From Bradyrhizobium mercantei (GTDB lineage Bacteria > Pseudomonadota > Alphaproteobacteria > Rhizobiales > Xanthobacteraceae), in NCBI RefSeq assembly GCF_001982635.1, contig NZ_MKFI01000002.1:371964-435963 (forward strand): 64,000 nt of DNA, written 5' to 3'. A model generated the notes under the pieces. That model made no database searches. It was not told the DNA's origin and worked only from the letters and a program-made list of their open reading frames with translations. Numbering within the stretch: the first letter of the stretch is position 1; each line of letters starts with the position of its first letter. The position numbers and the translations under genes are program-made. Shown here piece after piece: positions 27,329-37,509 of the stretch.

Positions 27329-29125
27329 CTACCGCATCTCGGTCGGAGCGTGGACGCCTAGAACAGCTAAGCCCGATGCCAGAACCGAGACGACGCCCTG
27401 AACCATTGCCAGTCGCGCCCTCGTGATCTCTGCATCATTATTGATAATGAAGCGTAAATAGGGCAAATCGCGCCCCTTGGTCCAAAGCGCATGAAATTCA
27501 CTGGCCAAATCATAGAGATAAAAAGCGATTCGGTGCGGCTCATGTGCCACCGCCGCAGCCTCGATCATCCGGGGATAAAGCGCAAGCCGCTTGAGCAGGT
27601 CGAGCTCGGCCGGGTCGGTCAGCCGTTCGACCGTAGCATTACGGAGATAGGCCAGCCGGGCCTCGTCGGTCGCGGGTAGATCCGGAACCGCCTCCTCCCG
27701 CGCGTTGCGGAAGATCGAGTGGCCGCGGGCGTGGCCGTACTGGACGTAGAAGACGGCGTTGTCCTTTGACTGCTCGATCACCTTGGCAAGGTCGAAATCG
27801 AGCACCGCGTCGTTCTTGCGGAACAGCATCATGAATCGCACGGCGTCCGAGCCGACCTCGTCGACCACCTCGCGCAGCGTGACGAATTCGCCGGACCGTT
27901 TCGACATCTTCACCGGCTCGCCGTCGCGCAGCAGCTTGACGAGCTGCACGATCTTGACGTCGAGCACGGCCTTGCCCGCGGTCACCGCCTTCACGGCCGC
28001 CTGCATGCGCTTGATGTAGCCGCCGTGATCGGCGCCGAACACGTCGATCAGATTGGTGAAGCCGCGCTCGAACTTGTTGCGGTGGTTGGCGATGTCGGAG
28101 GCGAAATAGGTATACGAGCCGTCCGACTTGATCAGCGGACGATCGACATCGTCGCCATAGGCGGTGGCGCGAAACAGCGACTGCTCGCGGTCTTCATAAT
28201 CCTCGACCGGCTTGCCCTTCGGCGGCGGCAGCCGGCCCTCGTAGATGTCGCCCTTGGCGCGCAGGAAATCGATGGTCTCGGCGACCTTGTTGTTGCCTGA
28301 TGTGATCAGCGAGCGCTCGGAGAAGAACACGTCGTGATGGATGTTGAGCGCGGCGAGATCGCCCTTGATCATCTCCATCATCATGGCGATCGCCTTGTCG
28401 CGCACGATCGGTAGCCATTCGGCTTCCTTCATGTCGAGCAGCTTCTCGCCATACTCCCCGGCAAGCGCTTCGCCGACCGGCACCAGATAATCGCCGGGAT
28501 AGAGCCCTTCCGGGATCGCGCCGATGTTCTGCCCCAGTGCCTCGCGGTAGCGCAGGAACGCCGAGCGCGCGAGCACGTCGACCTGGGCGCCGGCATCGTT
28601 GATGTAATATTCGCGGCAGACATCGAAGCCCGCGAATTGCAGCAGGCTGCACAGCGCATCGCCGAACACGGCGCCGCGGCAATGGCCGACATGCATCGGT
28701 CCGGTCGGATTGGCCGAGACGTATTCGACATTGACCTTCTCGGCCTTGCCGATGTCGCTGCGTCCATAGGCCGAGCCCGCGGCCAGCACGGCGCGCAGCG
28801 CGTCGGCCCAGACCTGCGGTTTCAGGGTCAGGTTGATGAAGCCGGGTCCGGCGACATCGACGGAGGCGACCAGCGCGTCGGCGCGCAGCCGCTTGGCGAT
28901 CTTGTCGGCAAGCTCGCGCGGCTTGGCCTTGGCATCCTTGGCGAGCACCATCGCCGCATTGGTCGCCATGTCGCCATGGCTGGCATCGCGCGGCGGCTCC
29001 ACCACGACGCGGGACAGATCGATCCCGGCGGGCCAGTTGTCCTCGGCTCCGACAGCGGCACAGATCGCGTGCACGCGCGTCAGCATGTCGGCAAAAAGGT
29101 GTGGTGAAGCAGTGATGTCGGCCAT
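27329..29125 (-). CDS. argS: Arginyl-tRNA synthetase
   Basis: A 598-residue class I synthetase that charges tRNA-Arg. The N-terminal Add1 domain precedes the HIGH-like motif in [20 protein letters not shown]. The KMSK motif is [13 protein letters not shown], followed by the helical anticodon-binding domain with conserved C-terminal VRRL-like features (here [20 protein letters not shown]). Starts 10 nt after the dgt stop, so probably one transcript dgt-argS-SPOR-nagZ-scpA-scpB. Confidence 0.96.
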   Translation of the reverse strand: MADITASPHLFADMLTRVHAICAAVGAEDNWPAGIDLSRVVVEPPRDASHGDMATNAAMVLAKDAKAKPRELADKIAKRLRADALVASVDVAGPGFINLTLKPQVWADALRAVLAAGSAYGRSDIGKAEKVNVEYVSANPTGPMHVGHCRGAVFGDALCSLLQFAGFDVCREYYINDAGAQVDVLARSAFLRYREALGQNIGAIPEGLYPGDYLVPVGEALAGEYGEKLLDMKEAEWLPIVRDKAIAMMMEMIKGDLAALNIHHDVFFSERSLITSGNNKVAETIDFLRAKGDIYEGRLPPPKGKPVEDYEDREQSLFRATAYGDDVDRPLIKSDGSYTYFASDIANHRNKFERGFTNLIDVFGADHGGYIKRMQAAVKAVTAGKAVLDVKIVQLVKLLRDGEPVKMSKRSGEFVTLREVVDEVGSDAVRFMMLFRKNDAVLDFDLAKVIEQSKDNAVFYVQYGHARGHSIFRNAREEAVPDLPATDEARLAYLRNATVERLTDPAELDLLKRLALYPRMIEAAAVAHEPHRIAFYLYDLASEFHALWTKGRDLPYLRFIINNDAEITRARLAMVQGVVSVLASGLAVLGVHAPTEMR

Positions 29126-29134
29126 GGCAGGGCG

Positions 29135-30343
29135 CTAACGCAAATCCGGGGTCGAGTCAAAAAGCCTTTGGTGTTCGATCAGGGCGAAACGGTCGGTCAT
29201 CCCGGCAATGAAATTGCCGATCCGCCTGTTCCGCGCGCTCGCGGTCTCCTGCACGCTCCCCTCGATCCATTCCGCCGGCAGGTCGCCGGGTGACTGCCGG
29301 TAGCGCTCGAACAGATTACGGACCACCTGCTCCGCCTCCCGCATCACGATCATCACCCGCGGATGGCGATACATCCGCCGGAACAGGAACGCCTTGATTG
29401 CCGCCTCCTGCTCGACCACCTCAGGCGGAAACGCGATCAGCGGCGCGTTGTGGCGGCGCACGTCCTGGGCCGATTGCGGCTGGGCAGCCGCAAGACGCCT
29501 GCTCGCCTCGTTGAAGACCGCGCTGATGAAATGTGAGATCAGCTCACGCACCAGCTCGGCGCCGCGCCGGACCTCATCGAGCCCGGGGTAATGACGGTCG
29601 ATCTCGGCGATGATCTCTGATGTCAGCGGCATCTCCTTGAGATCGTCGACCGCAAACAGGCCGGCGCGCAAGCCGTCGTCGATATCGTGGGCGTCATAGG
29701 CGATATCGTCGGCGAAGGCCGCGATCTGGGCCTCGAGCGAGGCATAGCTCCAGAGCTCGAGGTCGTAGGTCTTGTTGTAGTCGGCGATCCCGACCGGAAT
29801 GCCGCTGTCCAGATAGCGCCCGGCCGGCGCGCCGTTGCGTTCGGTCAGCGGGCCATTGTGCTTGACGATCCCCTCGAGCGATTCCCAGGTCAGGTTCAGG
29901 CCGCCGAATTCGGGATAGCGGTGCTCCAGCGAGGTGACGACCCGCAGCGCCTGGGCGTTGTGGTCGAAGCCACCATCCTCTTTCAGGCATTCGTCGAGCG
30001 CCCGCTCCCCGGCATGGCCGAACGGCGGATGGCCGAGGTCGTGCGCGAGCGCCAGCGTCTCGGTCAGATCCTCATCGACGCCGAGCTGGCGGGCCAGCGC
30101 GCGGGCGATCTGCGCCACCTCCAGCGAATGGGTCAGCCGCGTGCGGTAGTGATCGCCCTCGTGGAAGACGAAGACCTGGGTCTTGTGCTTGAGGCGGCGG
30201 AACGCCGTCGAGTGGATCACCCGGTCGCAATCGCGCCGGAACGGGCTGCGGGTCCGGCTCGGCGGCTCCGTGACCAGCCGGCCACGGCTGCGGTCGGGGT
30301 CGCAGGCATAAGGCGCACGGGGGGCAGCCATTCCGACCGACAC
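29135..30343 (-). CDS. dgt: dGTP triphosphohydrolase-like protein (dGTPase)
   Basis: A 402-residue HD-superfamily enzyme that splits dGTP (or dNTPs generally) to the nucleoside and triphosphate. HD-domain metal ligands appear as [18 protein letters not shown] and [40 protein letters not shown] is the dNTPase N-terminal signature, and [20 protein letters not shown] supplies the last Asp ligand. It belongs to the shorter 'type 2' dGTPases typical of alphaproteobacteria. Divergent from the IscA-type gene. Confidence 0.93.
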   Translation of the reverse strand: MSVGMAAPRAPYACDPDRSRGRLVTEPPSRTRSPFRRDCDRVIHSTAFRRLKHKTQVFVFHEGDHYRTRLTHSLEVAQIARALARQLGVDEDLTETLALAHDLGHPPFGHAGERALDECLKEDGGFDHNAQALRVVTSLEHRYPEFGGLNLTWESLEGIVKHNGPLTERNGAPAGRYLDSGIPVGIADYNKTYDLELWSYASLEAQIAAFADDIAYDAHDIDDGLRAGLFAVDDLKEMPLTSEIIAEIDRHYPGLDEVRRGAELVRELISHFISAVFNEASRRLAAAQPQSAQDVRRHNAPLIAFPPEVVEQEAAIKAFLFRRMYRHPRVMIVMREAEQVVRNLFERYRQSPGDLPAEWIEGSVQETASARNRRIGNFIAGMTDRFALIEHQRLFDSTPDLR

Positions 30344-30481
30344 TGTATTTTAGTCCTTATCCATTTGATTCCACGGTCCGACGCACTTAACTATGTCTGA
30401 GGCGGCCGACCAAATGAATTGGGTATGACGCCGGGCATGATCCGCTCCGATCGTGCTCAAATAGGGTTTCGGAGACCGACC

Positions 30482-30811
30482 ATGACTGCTGCCATCACTG
30501 TCAGCGAACGGGCCGCCCGCCGTATCGGGCAGATCCTCAGCAAGGAAGGCGACGGCGCCAAGCTGCGCATTTCCGTCGAAGGCGGCGGCTGCTCCGGTTT
30601 CCAGTACAAGTTCGACGTCGAGCGCACCCAGGCCGATGACGACCTCGTGATCGAGCGCGACAGCGCCGTGGTGCTGATCGATCCCGCCTCGGTCCCGTTC
30701 CTGGCGGGCTCGGAAGTCGACTTCGTCGACGACCTAATCGGCGCCTCGTTCCGCGTCGTCAACCCGAACGCCACCGCCTCCTGCGGCTGCGGCACCAGCT
30801 TCTCGATCTAA
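30482..30811 (+). CDS. erpA: HesB/IscA-type iron-sulfur cluster carrier (ErpA-like)
   Basis: A 109-residue A-type carrier. Cluster-ligand cysteines are C37 (EGGGCSGFQY) and C101/C103 (ASCGCGTSF). It receives [4Fe-4S] clusters from the assembly machinery and passes them to apo-enzymes. The start at 30482 gives the family length; the frame is open to 30419. Divergent from dgt, as in many alphaproteobacteria. The specific symbol is tentative: IscA and ErpA are hard to separate by sequence alone. Confidence 0.85.
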   Translation: MTAAITVSERAARRIGQILSKEGDGAKLRISVEGGGCSGFQYKFDVERTQADDDLVIERDSAVVLIDPASVPFLAGSEVDFVDDLIGASFRVVNPNATASCGCGTSFSI

Positions 30812-30874
30812 CGCCCCACGCCGCCAGGCAGTTTCTCGACGCGCGCCGGTAACGGGTTCGCGTGAGGGATGACG

Positions 30875-33800
30875 CTATTCCGCCGCGACCACCTGCGGCC
30901 GCTCCACCTCGCCATCCGCCTCGGCCTGCGGATCGAGCTTGCGCCGCAGCCGGCGGTCGATGCGGTCGAGATAGATGTAGATGACCGGCGTGATGAACAG
31001 CGTCAGCAGCTGCGATACGCAGAGGCCGCCGACCACGGCGACGCCGAGCGGCTGACGCAGTTCGGCGCCGGCACCCGCGCCCAGCGCGATCGGCAGCGTG
31101 CCGAAGATCGCAGCGAACGTCGTCATCATGATCGGGCGGAAGCGCAGCAGCGCCGCCTCGCGGATCGCGTGCTCGGCACTGAGGCCGACACGGCGGCGCT
31201 CCAGCGCGAAGTCGACCATCATGATGGCATTCTTCTTGACGATGCCGACCAGCATCACGATGCCGATCATCGCAATCACCGACAGCTCCATGCCGAACAG
31301 CATCAGCGTCAGGATCGCGCCGATGCCGGCCGACGGCAGGCCGGAGATGATGGTGATCGGGTGGATGAAGCTCTCGTAGAGAATGCCGAGGATCACGAAC
31401 GCCGCGAACACCGCGGCGAGGATCAGGACACCCTGCCCGCGCAGCGAATCCTGGAACACCTGCGCGGTGCCGGAGAAGCCGGTCGCAATCGTCGGCGGCA
31501 AATTCGCGCTCTGCTCGAGCTCGGTGATCTTGTCGACGGCATAACCGAGCGAATTGCCGGGCGCGAGATTGAACGAGATCGTCACCGCCGGCTGCTGGCC
31601 CTGGTGGTTGATCTGTAATGGCCCGACCGTCGGCACCAGCCGCGCCACCGCATCCAGCGGAATGGTCTGGCCGTTCGCCGTCTTCATGTAGAGTTTTGAG
31701 AGATCGGACGGATCGACGCGGAATTGCGGCTGCACCTCGAGGATGATCTGGTAATCGTTCGACGGCATGTAGATGGTGCCGACCTGCCGCGCGCCATAGG
31801 CGTTGTAGAGCTGGTTGCGGACCTGGTCGACGGTGACGCCGTAGACCGCCGCCTTCTCGCGGTCGATGTCGACCGTCATCTGCGGGTTCTTGATGTAGAG
31901 GTCGGTCGTGACGTCGAGCAGGCCCGGGATCTTCTCGATCTTGTCGCGCATCTCTGGCGCCAGCCGGTACAGCGCCTCGGTATCGCCGCTCTGCATCACA
32001 TACTGGTACTGGCTCTTCGAGATGCGGCCGCCGATGTTGAGGTTCTGGATGCTCTGGAAGAACGCCTGCATGCCGGGGATCTCGCGGGCCTTCTGCCGGA
32101 GACGGCCGACCACGACGGCGGCGCTGTCGCGCATCTTCTGCGGCTTCAGCGCGATGAACAGGCGGCCGTAATTTGCGGTCGGATTCGGACCGCCGGAGCC
32201 GACCGTGGAGTTGATGTACTCGATCGCCGGATCGGTCCGGAGCACCTCGACCAGCGCCTGCTGCCGCACCTTCATCGCCTCGAACGAGGTGTCGGTCGCG
32301 GCCTCCGTCACGCCGATCAGGAAGCCGGTGTCCTCCTGCGGAAAGAAGCCCTTCGGCACGATCATGTAGAGATAGATGGTGCCGCCGAGCGTCGCGAGCG
32401 TCACCACCAGCATCAGGGCCTTCCTGGCCAGCACCCAGTCGAGCGCCCATTCATAGGCGCGCAGCCAGGCTTCGAACATCGCCTCGAATGCCCGCAGCAC
32501 GATGTTCGGCCGCTTGGTCGCATCATGCGCGCGCAGCACGCGGGCGCACAGCATCGGCGTCAGGGTCAGCGACACGAAACCGGAGACGATGATGGCGACC
32601 GAGATCGTGACCGCGAATTCGCGGAACACGCGGCCGACGATGCCGCCCATCAAGAGCACCGGGATGAACACGGCGATCAGCGAGAAGGTGATCGAGATGA
32701 TGGTGAAGCCGATCTCGCGGGCGCCCTTCAGTGCCGCCTCGAACGGCTTCATGCCGTGCTCGATATGGCGGACGATGTTCTCCAGCATGACGATGGCGTC
32801 GTCGACCACGAAGCCGACCGAGAGCGTCAGCGCCAGCAGCGTCATGTTGTTGATGGAGTAATCCAGCGCGTACATCGCCGCACAGGTGCCGAACAGCGAG
32901 ATCGGCACCGCCAGCGCCGGAATGAAGGTCGCCGACGCCGAGCGCAGGAACAGGAAGATCACGAGGATCACGAGCCCGATCGCGATCAGCAGGGTTTCCT
33001 CGACGTCGCTGACCGCCTGCCGGATCGAAACCGAGCGATCCATCATGACCTGCATGGTCACCGAGGGCGGGATCGCGGCGCGCAATGACGGCAGCTTGGC
33101 GAGGACGGCGTCGACCACCGCGACCGTGTTCGCGTCGGGCTGCTTCTGGATCGCGAGCACGATCGCGCGCTCGTCGTTCATCCAGGTCGCGATCTTGTCG
33201 TTCTCGACGCTGTCATAGACCTTGGCGATCTCGTCGAGCCGGACCGGCGACCCGTTGCGCCAGGCGACATAGATCTGGCGGTAGTCGGCCGCCTTGTCCA
33301 TCTGGCCGGAGGCCTGCAGCGCAACGTCCTGCTTCGGTCCGTTCAGCGTGCCGACCGGGGTCGAGGAATTGGCGCGCGACACCGCCGAGCGGATATCCTC
33401 CATCGAGACGCCGCGGGCGGCCGCGGCCTCCGGGTCGGCCTGGACGCGGATCGCAAATTTCTGCGCGCCATAGATCAAGACCTGGGCGACGCCCGGCAAT
33501 TGCGACAGCGCCTGCCCGATCGTGATGTCGCCGTACTCATTGACCGCTGACAGCGGCAGCGTCGCCGATCCCAGCGAGACGAACAGCACCGGGAAATCCG
33601 CCGGGTTCACCTTCCGGAAGCTCGGCGGAATCGTCATCTCGATCGGCAGCCGGCGCTGCGCGATCGTCAAAGCCGTCTGCACGTCGAGCGCGGCGGCGTC
33701 GATGTTGCGGTTGAGGTCGAACTGGATCGTGATGACGCTGGTGCCCTGCGAGGAGTTCGAAGACATCGAGGAGATGCCGGCGATGGTGGAGAGCTGGCGC

Positions 33801-34003
33801 TCGATGATCCCGGCGACCGAGGCCGCCATGGTGTCGGCGCTGGCGCCCGGCAGGGTCGCGGTGACCGCAATCGTCGGGAAGTCGACCTTGGGCAGCGCCG
33901 AGACCGGCAGCAGGCGGAAGCCGAACACGCCGAATGCGATGATCGACGCCGTGATCAGCGTCGTCATGACCGGGCGGCGGATGCAGAGCTCGGAGAGCGT
34001 CAT
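30875..34003 (-). CDS. RND multidrug efflux permease (MdtB/MdtC-like)
   Basis: A 1042-residue inner-membrane proton/drug antiporter with 12 membrane helices and two periplasmic porter loops. It begins MTLSELCIRRPVMTTLITAS, and the proton-relay Asp pair lies in TM4 (LTLSVGFVVDDAIVMLENIV). SNSSQGTSVITIQFDLNRNI and the SAGIGAILTLMLFGMELSVI region are typical. Resembles the MdtBC/MuxBC subgroup. Adjacent membrane-fusion protein starts three bases upstream; no outer-membrane channel gene is nearby, so a TolC elsewhere would be used. Substrates unknown. Confidence 0.93.
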   Translation of the reverse strand: MTLSELCIRRPVMTTLITASIIAFGVFGFRLLPVSALPKVDFPTIAVTATLPGASADTMAASVAGIIERQLSTIAGISSMSSNSSQGTSVITIQFDLNRNIDAAALDVQTALTIAQRRLPIEMTIPPSFRKVNPADFPVLFVSLGSATLPLSAVNEYGDITIGQALSQLPGVAQVLIYGAQKFAIRVQADPEAAAARGVSMEDIRSAVSRANSSTPVGTLNGPKQDVALQASGQMDKAADYRQIYVAWRNGSPVRLDEIAKVYDSVENDKIATWMNDERAIVLAIQKQPDANTVAVVDAVLAKLPSLRAAIPPSVTMQVMMDRSVSIRQAVSDVEETLLIAIGLVILVIFLFLRSASATFIPALAVPISLFGTCAAMYALDYSINNMTLLALTLSVGFVVDDAIVMLENIVRHIEHGMKPFEAALKGAREIGFTIISITFSLIAVFIPVLLMGGIVGRVFREFAVTISVAIIVSGFVSLTLTPMLCARVLRAHDATKRPNIVLRAFEAMFEAWLRAYEWALDWVLARKALMLVVTLATLGGTIYLYMIVPKGFFPQEDTGFLIGVTEAATDTSFEAMKVRQQALVEVLRTDPAIEYINSTVGSGGPNPTANYGRLFIALKPQKMRDSAAVVVGRLRQKAREIPGMQAFFQSIQNLNIGGRISKSQYQYVMQSGDTEALYRLAPEMRDKIEKIPGLLDVTTDLYIKNPQMTVDIDREKAAVYGVTVDQVRNQLYNAYGARQVGTIYMPSNDYQIILEVQPQFRVDPSDLSKLYMKTANGQTIPLDAVARLVPTVGPLQINHQGQQPAVTISFNLAPGNSLGYAVDKITELEQSANLPPTIATGFSGTAQVFQDSLRGQGVLILAAVFAAFVILGILYESFIHPITIISGLPSAGIGAILTLMLFGMELSVIAMIGIVMLVGIVKKNAIMMVDFALERRRVGLSAEHAIREAALLRFRPIMMTTFAAIFGTLPIALGAGAGAELRQPLGVAVVGGLCVSQLLTLFITPVIYIYLDRIDRRLRRKLDPQAEADGEVERPQVVAAE

Positions 34004-34006
34004 CGG

Positions 34007-35140
34007 TCAGGCTCCGGCCTTGCGCGCGCGGAGCTCGACCCGCGATCCCTCCGACAGCAACAGCTGGCCGTCGACCACGACGCTTTCATCGCCTGCCAAT
34101 CCGTCCGAGATCACCGATGAGCCCTGGAAGGTGCGATCGACCTTGACCGGCTGGACCTTGGCGACGCCGTCCTTCACGACGAAGACGAAATTGCCGTTCT
34201 GGCTGCGCTGGACTGCAACAGTCGGCACCACGACGGCGTCCTCGCTGCGGATGATCAGCTTGGTCTGCACGATGGTGCCGGGCCACAGCGTCTCGCTGGC
34301 ATTGTTCATGATGCCGCGCACGGTGACCATGCCGGTGGTCGCATCGACCGCGTTCTCGACCATCGCGACCTTGCCGCTCTCGGAGCGCTGGTGGCCGGGA
34401 ATTGTCGCGATCACCTTGGAATCGCCCTTCCCCATGGCGTCGCGCAGGTCGACCAGCGCGCGCTGGGGGATCGCGAAGGTGACGTAGACCGGCGCCATCT
34501 GGTTGATGACCGCGAGCGGCTGGGTATCGGCGGGACGCACGAAATTGCCGACCTTGACGTTGGCGGCGCTGATGCGCCCCGCGAACGGGGCGCGGATCAC
34601 CGTGTAGCTCTTCTGGACGCGGAGGTTTTCCAGCGCGAACTGGTCGGCCTTGATGGTGCCGATCAGGACGTCGGACTGGGTCTTGGCGTTGTCGAGATTG
34701 ACCTGGGTGGTCGCGCCCTTGCCGACCAGCTCGGTGTAGCGGCGGAGATCGCGCTGCGCGCCCTCGAGCTGGGCCTGGTCACGGGCCAGCACGCCCTCGG
34801 CCTGCTCGATCTGGGCGTCGATCTGCCGCGCGTCAAGCATGAACAGCAGGTCGCCTTCATTGACCTTGGCGCCGTCCTCGAAATGCACCGAGACGATGGT
34901 GGTCTCCAGCCGCGACTTCAGCGCGACGCTGGAGATCGGCGTGACCTGTCCGATCGCGTCGACATCGACCGGCACCGATCGGCGTTCCGCCTTGGCCAGA
35001 TCCACCGAGACCACGCGTGGCCGCGGCGTCCCTTGCGCGGTGGCGGGACCGCCACCCATCCATGAAGAGCGGGTCATGTAAGCCGCCCCGGCCGCAATGC
35101 CGAGAACGGCGACAGTCAGAACCAAATTGCGTTTTTTCAT
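34007..35140 (-). CDS. RND efflux periplasmic adaptor (membrane fusion protein)
   Basis: A 377-residue adaptor. N-terminal MKKRNLVLTVAVLGIAAGAA anchors it in the inner membrane. Then come the lipoyl-like half (SVHFEDGAKVNEGDLLFMLD), a coiled-coil hairpin (IEQAEGVLARDQAQLEGAQR) and the second lipoyl half plus beta-barrel (VIRAPFAGRISAANVKVGNF, LWPGTIVQTKLIIR). It bridges the RND pump and the outer-membrane channel. First gene of the pump operon, with its stop 3 nt before the permease start. Confidence 0.92.
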   Translation of the reverse strand: MKKRNLVLTVAVLGIAAGAAYMTRSSWMGGGPATAQGTPRPRVVSVDLAKAERRSVPVDVDAIGQVTPISSVALKSRLETTIVSVHFEDGAKVNEGDLLFMLDARQIDAQIEQAEGVLARDQAQLEGAQRDLRRYTELVGKGATTQVNLDNAKTQSDVLIGTIKADQFALENLRVQKSYTVIRAPFAGRISAANVKVGNFVRPADTQPLAVINQMAPVYVTFAIPQRALVDLRDAMGKGDSKVIATIPGHQRSESGKVAMVENAVDATTGMVTVRGIMNNASETLWPGTIVQTKLIIRSEDAVVVPTVAVQRSQNGNFVFVVKDGVAKVQPVKVDRTFQGSSVISDGLAGDESVVVDGQLLLSEGSRVELRARKAGA

Positions 35141-35364
35141 AAGTTTTGCACGTGCGCCACAGGCCACCCTTGAAGGCCGGGACGCGTCGTCACTCCCCCG
35201 TCGGCAATTGTTACGCCTTGTTTCCGGACAGGGTTAGCACAGGCGGACAGCCCATGGTATGCCACATAAGTGAAATAGTACGGCCTTCGGTCCGATCCCC
35301 GTGCGCGTATCGCCGGACATTCGGGCGTACCGTTTCGCCTTCAGGCCCTCCGAATCGCGACCTC

Positions 35365-35790
35365 ATGCCCGCTTCAGTCCTCATCTGCACCTGGGAACAA
35401 GCCCGCGAACGCGCCGCTGCGATCCGGTACAACGTCTTTGTCGAAGAACAGGGCGTGCCGGTCGAACTGGAGTGGGACGACATGGACATGCCGAGCTGGC
35501 ACGCGCTGGCGTTGACCGATGAAGGCATGGCCGTGGCGACCGGCCGGCTGCTGCCCGACGGCCATATCGGCCGGATGGCCGTGCTCAAAATGGCACGCGG
35601 AACGGGCGTCGGCGCGCGCGTGCTGGACGCGCTGATGGCCAAGGCGGCCGAACTCGGCTATCCCGAATTGATCCTCAACGCGCAGACACACGCGGAGCCG
35701 TTCTACGCGCGCGCCGGGTTCGAGCGGGTCGGCGACGAGTTCGAGGACGCCGGCATCCCACACATCGAGATGCGGAAACGTTTGAGCTAG
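35365..35790 (+). CDS. GNAT family N-acetyltransferase (ElaA-like)
   Basis: A 141-residue GNAT-fold protein. IRYNVFVEEQGVPVELEWDD is the ElaA/YjdJ-type signature; IGRMAVLKMARGTGVGARVL contains the acetyl-CoA-binding Q/RxxGxG/A loop (ARGTGVGA). HAEPFYARAGFERVGDEF is the final GNAT beta-bulge. The substrate is unknown. The start at 35365 fits the family; the frame is open to 35146. Lies divergent from the RND operon and 43 nt before xthA on the same strand. Confidence 0.85.
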   Translation: MPASVLICTWEQARERAAAIRYNVFVEEQGVPVELEWDDMDMPSWHALALTDEGMAVATGRLLPDGHIGRMAVLKMARGTGVGARVLDALMAKAAELGYPELILNAQTHAEPFYARAGFERVGDEFEDAGIPHIEMRKRLS

Positions 35791-35833
35791 CCGAAGCGCT
35801 TACCAACGCGCCGCGTCAAATAAAGGACTTCCG

Positions 35834-36631
35834 ATGACCGTTCGCATCGCCACCTGGAACGTCAATTCGGTCCGGCAACGGATCGAATTGTTGGTCAGCT
35901 GGCTGAAGGAGTGTTCTCCCGACATCGTCTGCCTGCAGGAGATCAAGTGCGTCGACGATGCGTTTCCGCGGCTCGAGGTCGAGGCGCTCGGCTATAACGT
36001 CGTCACCCACGGCCAGAAGACCTTCAATGGCGTCGCGCTGCTCTCCAAGCTGCCGTTCGACGAGACCAAGTCGGGCCTCGCCGGCGACGACGAGGACGCC
36101 CATGCCCGCTTCCTCGAGGGCGTGGTCACGCTGAAGCAGGGCGTGGTGCGGGTGGCGTGCCTTTATTTGCCCAACGGCAACCCCGCCAATACCGACAAAT
36201 ATCCGTACAAGCTCAAATGGATGTCGCGGCTTCTTGAGTACGCGAAGGAACGGCTTAAGGCCGAGGAGCCGCTGATCCTGGCCGGCGACTATAACGTCAT
36301 CCCGGCGGCCCGCGACGTCTATAATCCGGCCGCCTGGGCCGGTGACGCCCTGTTCCGCCCCGAGACCCGCGAGGCCTTCCAGTCGCTGCTCGGCCTCGGC
36401 CTGACCGATGCGCTGCGGGCGGTCAATGACGAGCCCGGCCAGTACACCTTCTGGGACTACCAGGCCGGCGCCTGGCAGAAGAACTGGGGGCTACGGATCG
36501 ATCACCTGTTGATGTCGCCGCAGGCCAGCGACCGCCTGATCGATGTGGGCATCGACAGCTACGTCCGCGCCTGGGAGAAGCCGTCCGACCATGTCCCGGT
36601 GTGGGCCGATCTCGATTTCGAGACTGCCTGA
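35834..36631 (+). CDS. xthA: Exodeoxyribonuclease III
   Basis: A 265-residue endonuclease/exonuclease/phosphatase-fold enzyme for base-excision repair: AP-site cleavage and 3' end trimming. Motifs: TWNVNSVRQR, CLQEIKCVDD (metal-binding Glu), GDYNVIPAARDVYNP (Asp/Asn), and C-terminal SDHVPVWADLDF (catalytic His). Length is standard. The ribosome-binding site AAAGGA is a few bases before the ATG. Confidence 0.95.
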   Translation: MTVRIATWNVNSVRQRIELLVSWLKECSPDIVCLQEIKCVDDAFPRLEVEALGYNVVTHGQKTFNGVALLSKLPFDETKSGLAGDDEDAHARFLEGVVTLKQGVVRVACLYLPNGNPANTDKYPYKLKWMSRLLEYAKERLKAEEPLILAGDYNVIPAARDVYNPAAWAGDALFRPETREAFQSLLGLGLTDALRAVNDEPGQYTFWDYQAGAWQKNWGLRIDHLLMSPQASDRLIDVGIDSYVRAWEKPSDHVPVWADLDFETA

Positions 36632-36669
36632 AGGTTGCCGGCCGCCCGGGATATCAATCCCGGCGGCCT

Positions 36670-37509
36670 CTAGTCGCGACGCCCCTGCACCCAGTGCTCG
36701 AGCATCTGCAGCGCCATCGCGCGGTCGTCCTCGGAGGCCTTTGCGATCGCCCGGTTGTAGCTTTCCTTGATCCAGGCTTCCTCGGGCGTCGCGCTGTCGC
36801 GCGCCAAGGTCAGCCACATCAGGCCGCGGGCCCGCTGCGGCGGCAGCCGGTCGCCGTTGAACAGCATCTGGCCGAGCAGCGCCTGCGCCTGATGCTGGCC
36901 CTTCTGAGCCGCAAGCCCGAGCCAGCGTGCGCCATAGCGGAAATCGTCCCGCGAGGCGTCCGGCGTCTTCAGGTACAGCCGGGCCAGGTCGTACTGGGCG
37001 TCGGCGTTGCCGAAATAGGACGCCGCATAGGAGAACATCTCCCGCGCCCGCTCGGTATCCGCCTTCACCTTGGAATTGGGAATGCCGCTCAGATAGTAGC
37101 GGCCGAGCGCCACGAAGGCGTTGGCCACGATCGAGGCCTGCGGCGCCGACGGGGAATCCTCGGCATGCGCATTGGCGATCCGGCTGAAATACTCGAAGGC
37201 GCGTAGGTCGTCCTGGATGACGCCGTCGCCCTCGGCGTACATCTTGCCGAGCTTCCACTGCGCCACGGGGTGACCGCCCTCGGCCTGGTATTGCAGCGTC
37301 GAGAACGAGGAGGTCGGAGACGTTGCGGTCGGGGTAACCGGCGCTGTGCCGGCCCGCTTCAGCGCGGCAGCCGTCCCCGGCTGCGGGGAAACCACAGGAA
37401 GAACGGTATCCTGGGGGTTGACCGGTGCTCCGTCGAATCCGAATCCGGGGCCCGCCACCGGAATGGCCCCTAACGCAAACGCAAAAATCGTACGCCTAAA
37501 CGTCCGCAT
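36670..37509 (-). CDS. Sel1-like repeat protein, exported
   Basis: A 279-residue protein. Signal peptide [20 protein letters not shown], then a Pro/Thr linker, then Sel1-type repeats from about residue 85: [40 protein letters not shown] and [20 protein letters not shown]. Sel1 repeats are protein-interaction scaffolds. The last helix region ([20 protein letters not shown]) is charged. Its start overlaps the end of ilvD by 14 nt, so it may be translated from the ilvD transcript; a connection in function is not evident. Confidence 0.85.
   Translation of the reverse strand: MRTFRRTIFAFALGAIPVAGPGFGFDGAPVNPQDTVLPVVSPQPGTAAALKRAGTAPVTPTATSPTSSFSTLQYQAEGGHPVAQWKLGKMYAEGDGVIQDDLRAFEYFSRIANAHAEDSPSAPQASIVANAFVALGRYYLSGIPNSKVKADTERAREMFSYAASYFGNADAQYDLARLYLKTPDASRDDFRYGARWLGLAAQKGQHQAQALLGQMLFNGDRLPPQRARGLMWLTLARDSATPEEAWIKESYNRAIAKASEDDRAMALQMLEHWVQGRRD

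Noticed and set aside
31724-33088. Long plus-strand open frame (454 codons) inside the RND permease
   Set aside because: It is antisense to a strongly conserved RND permease, is made of Asp/Arg/His-rich residues typical of a GC-rich shadow frame, and has no ribosome-binding site or family motif.
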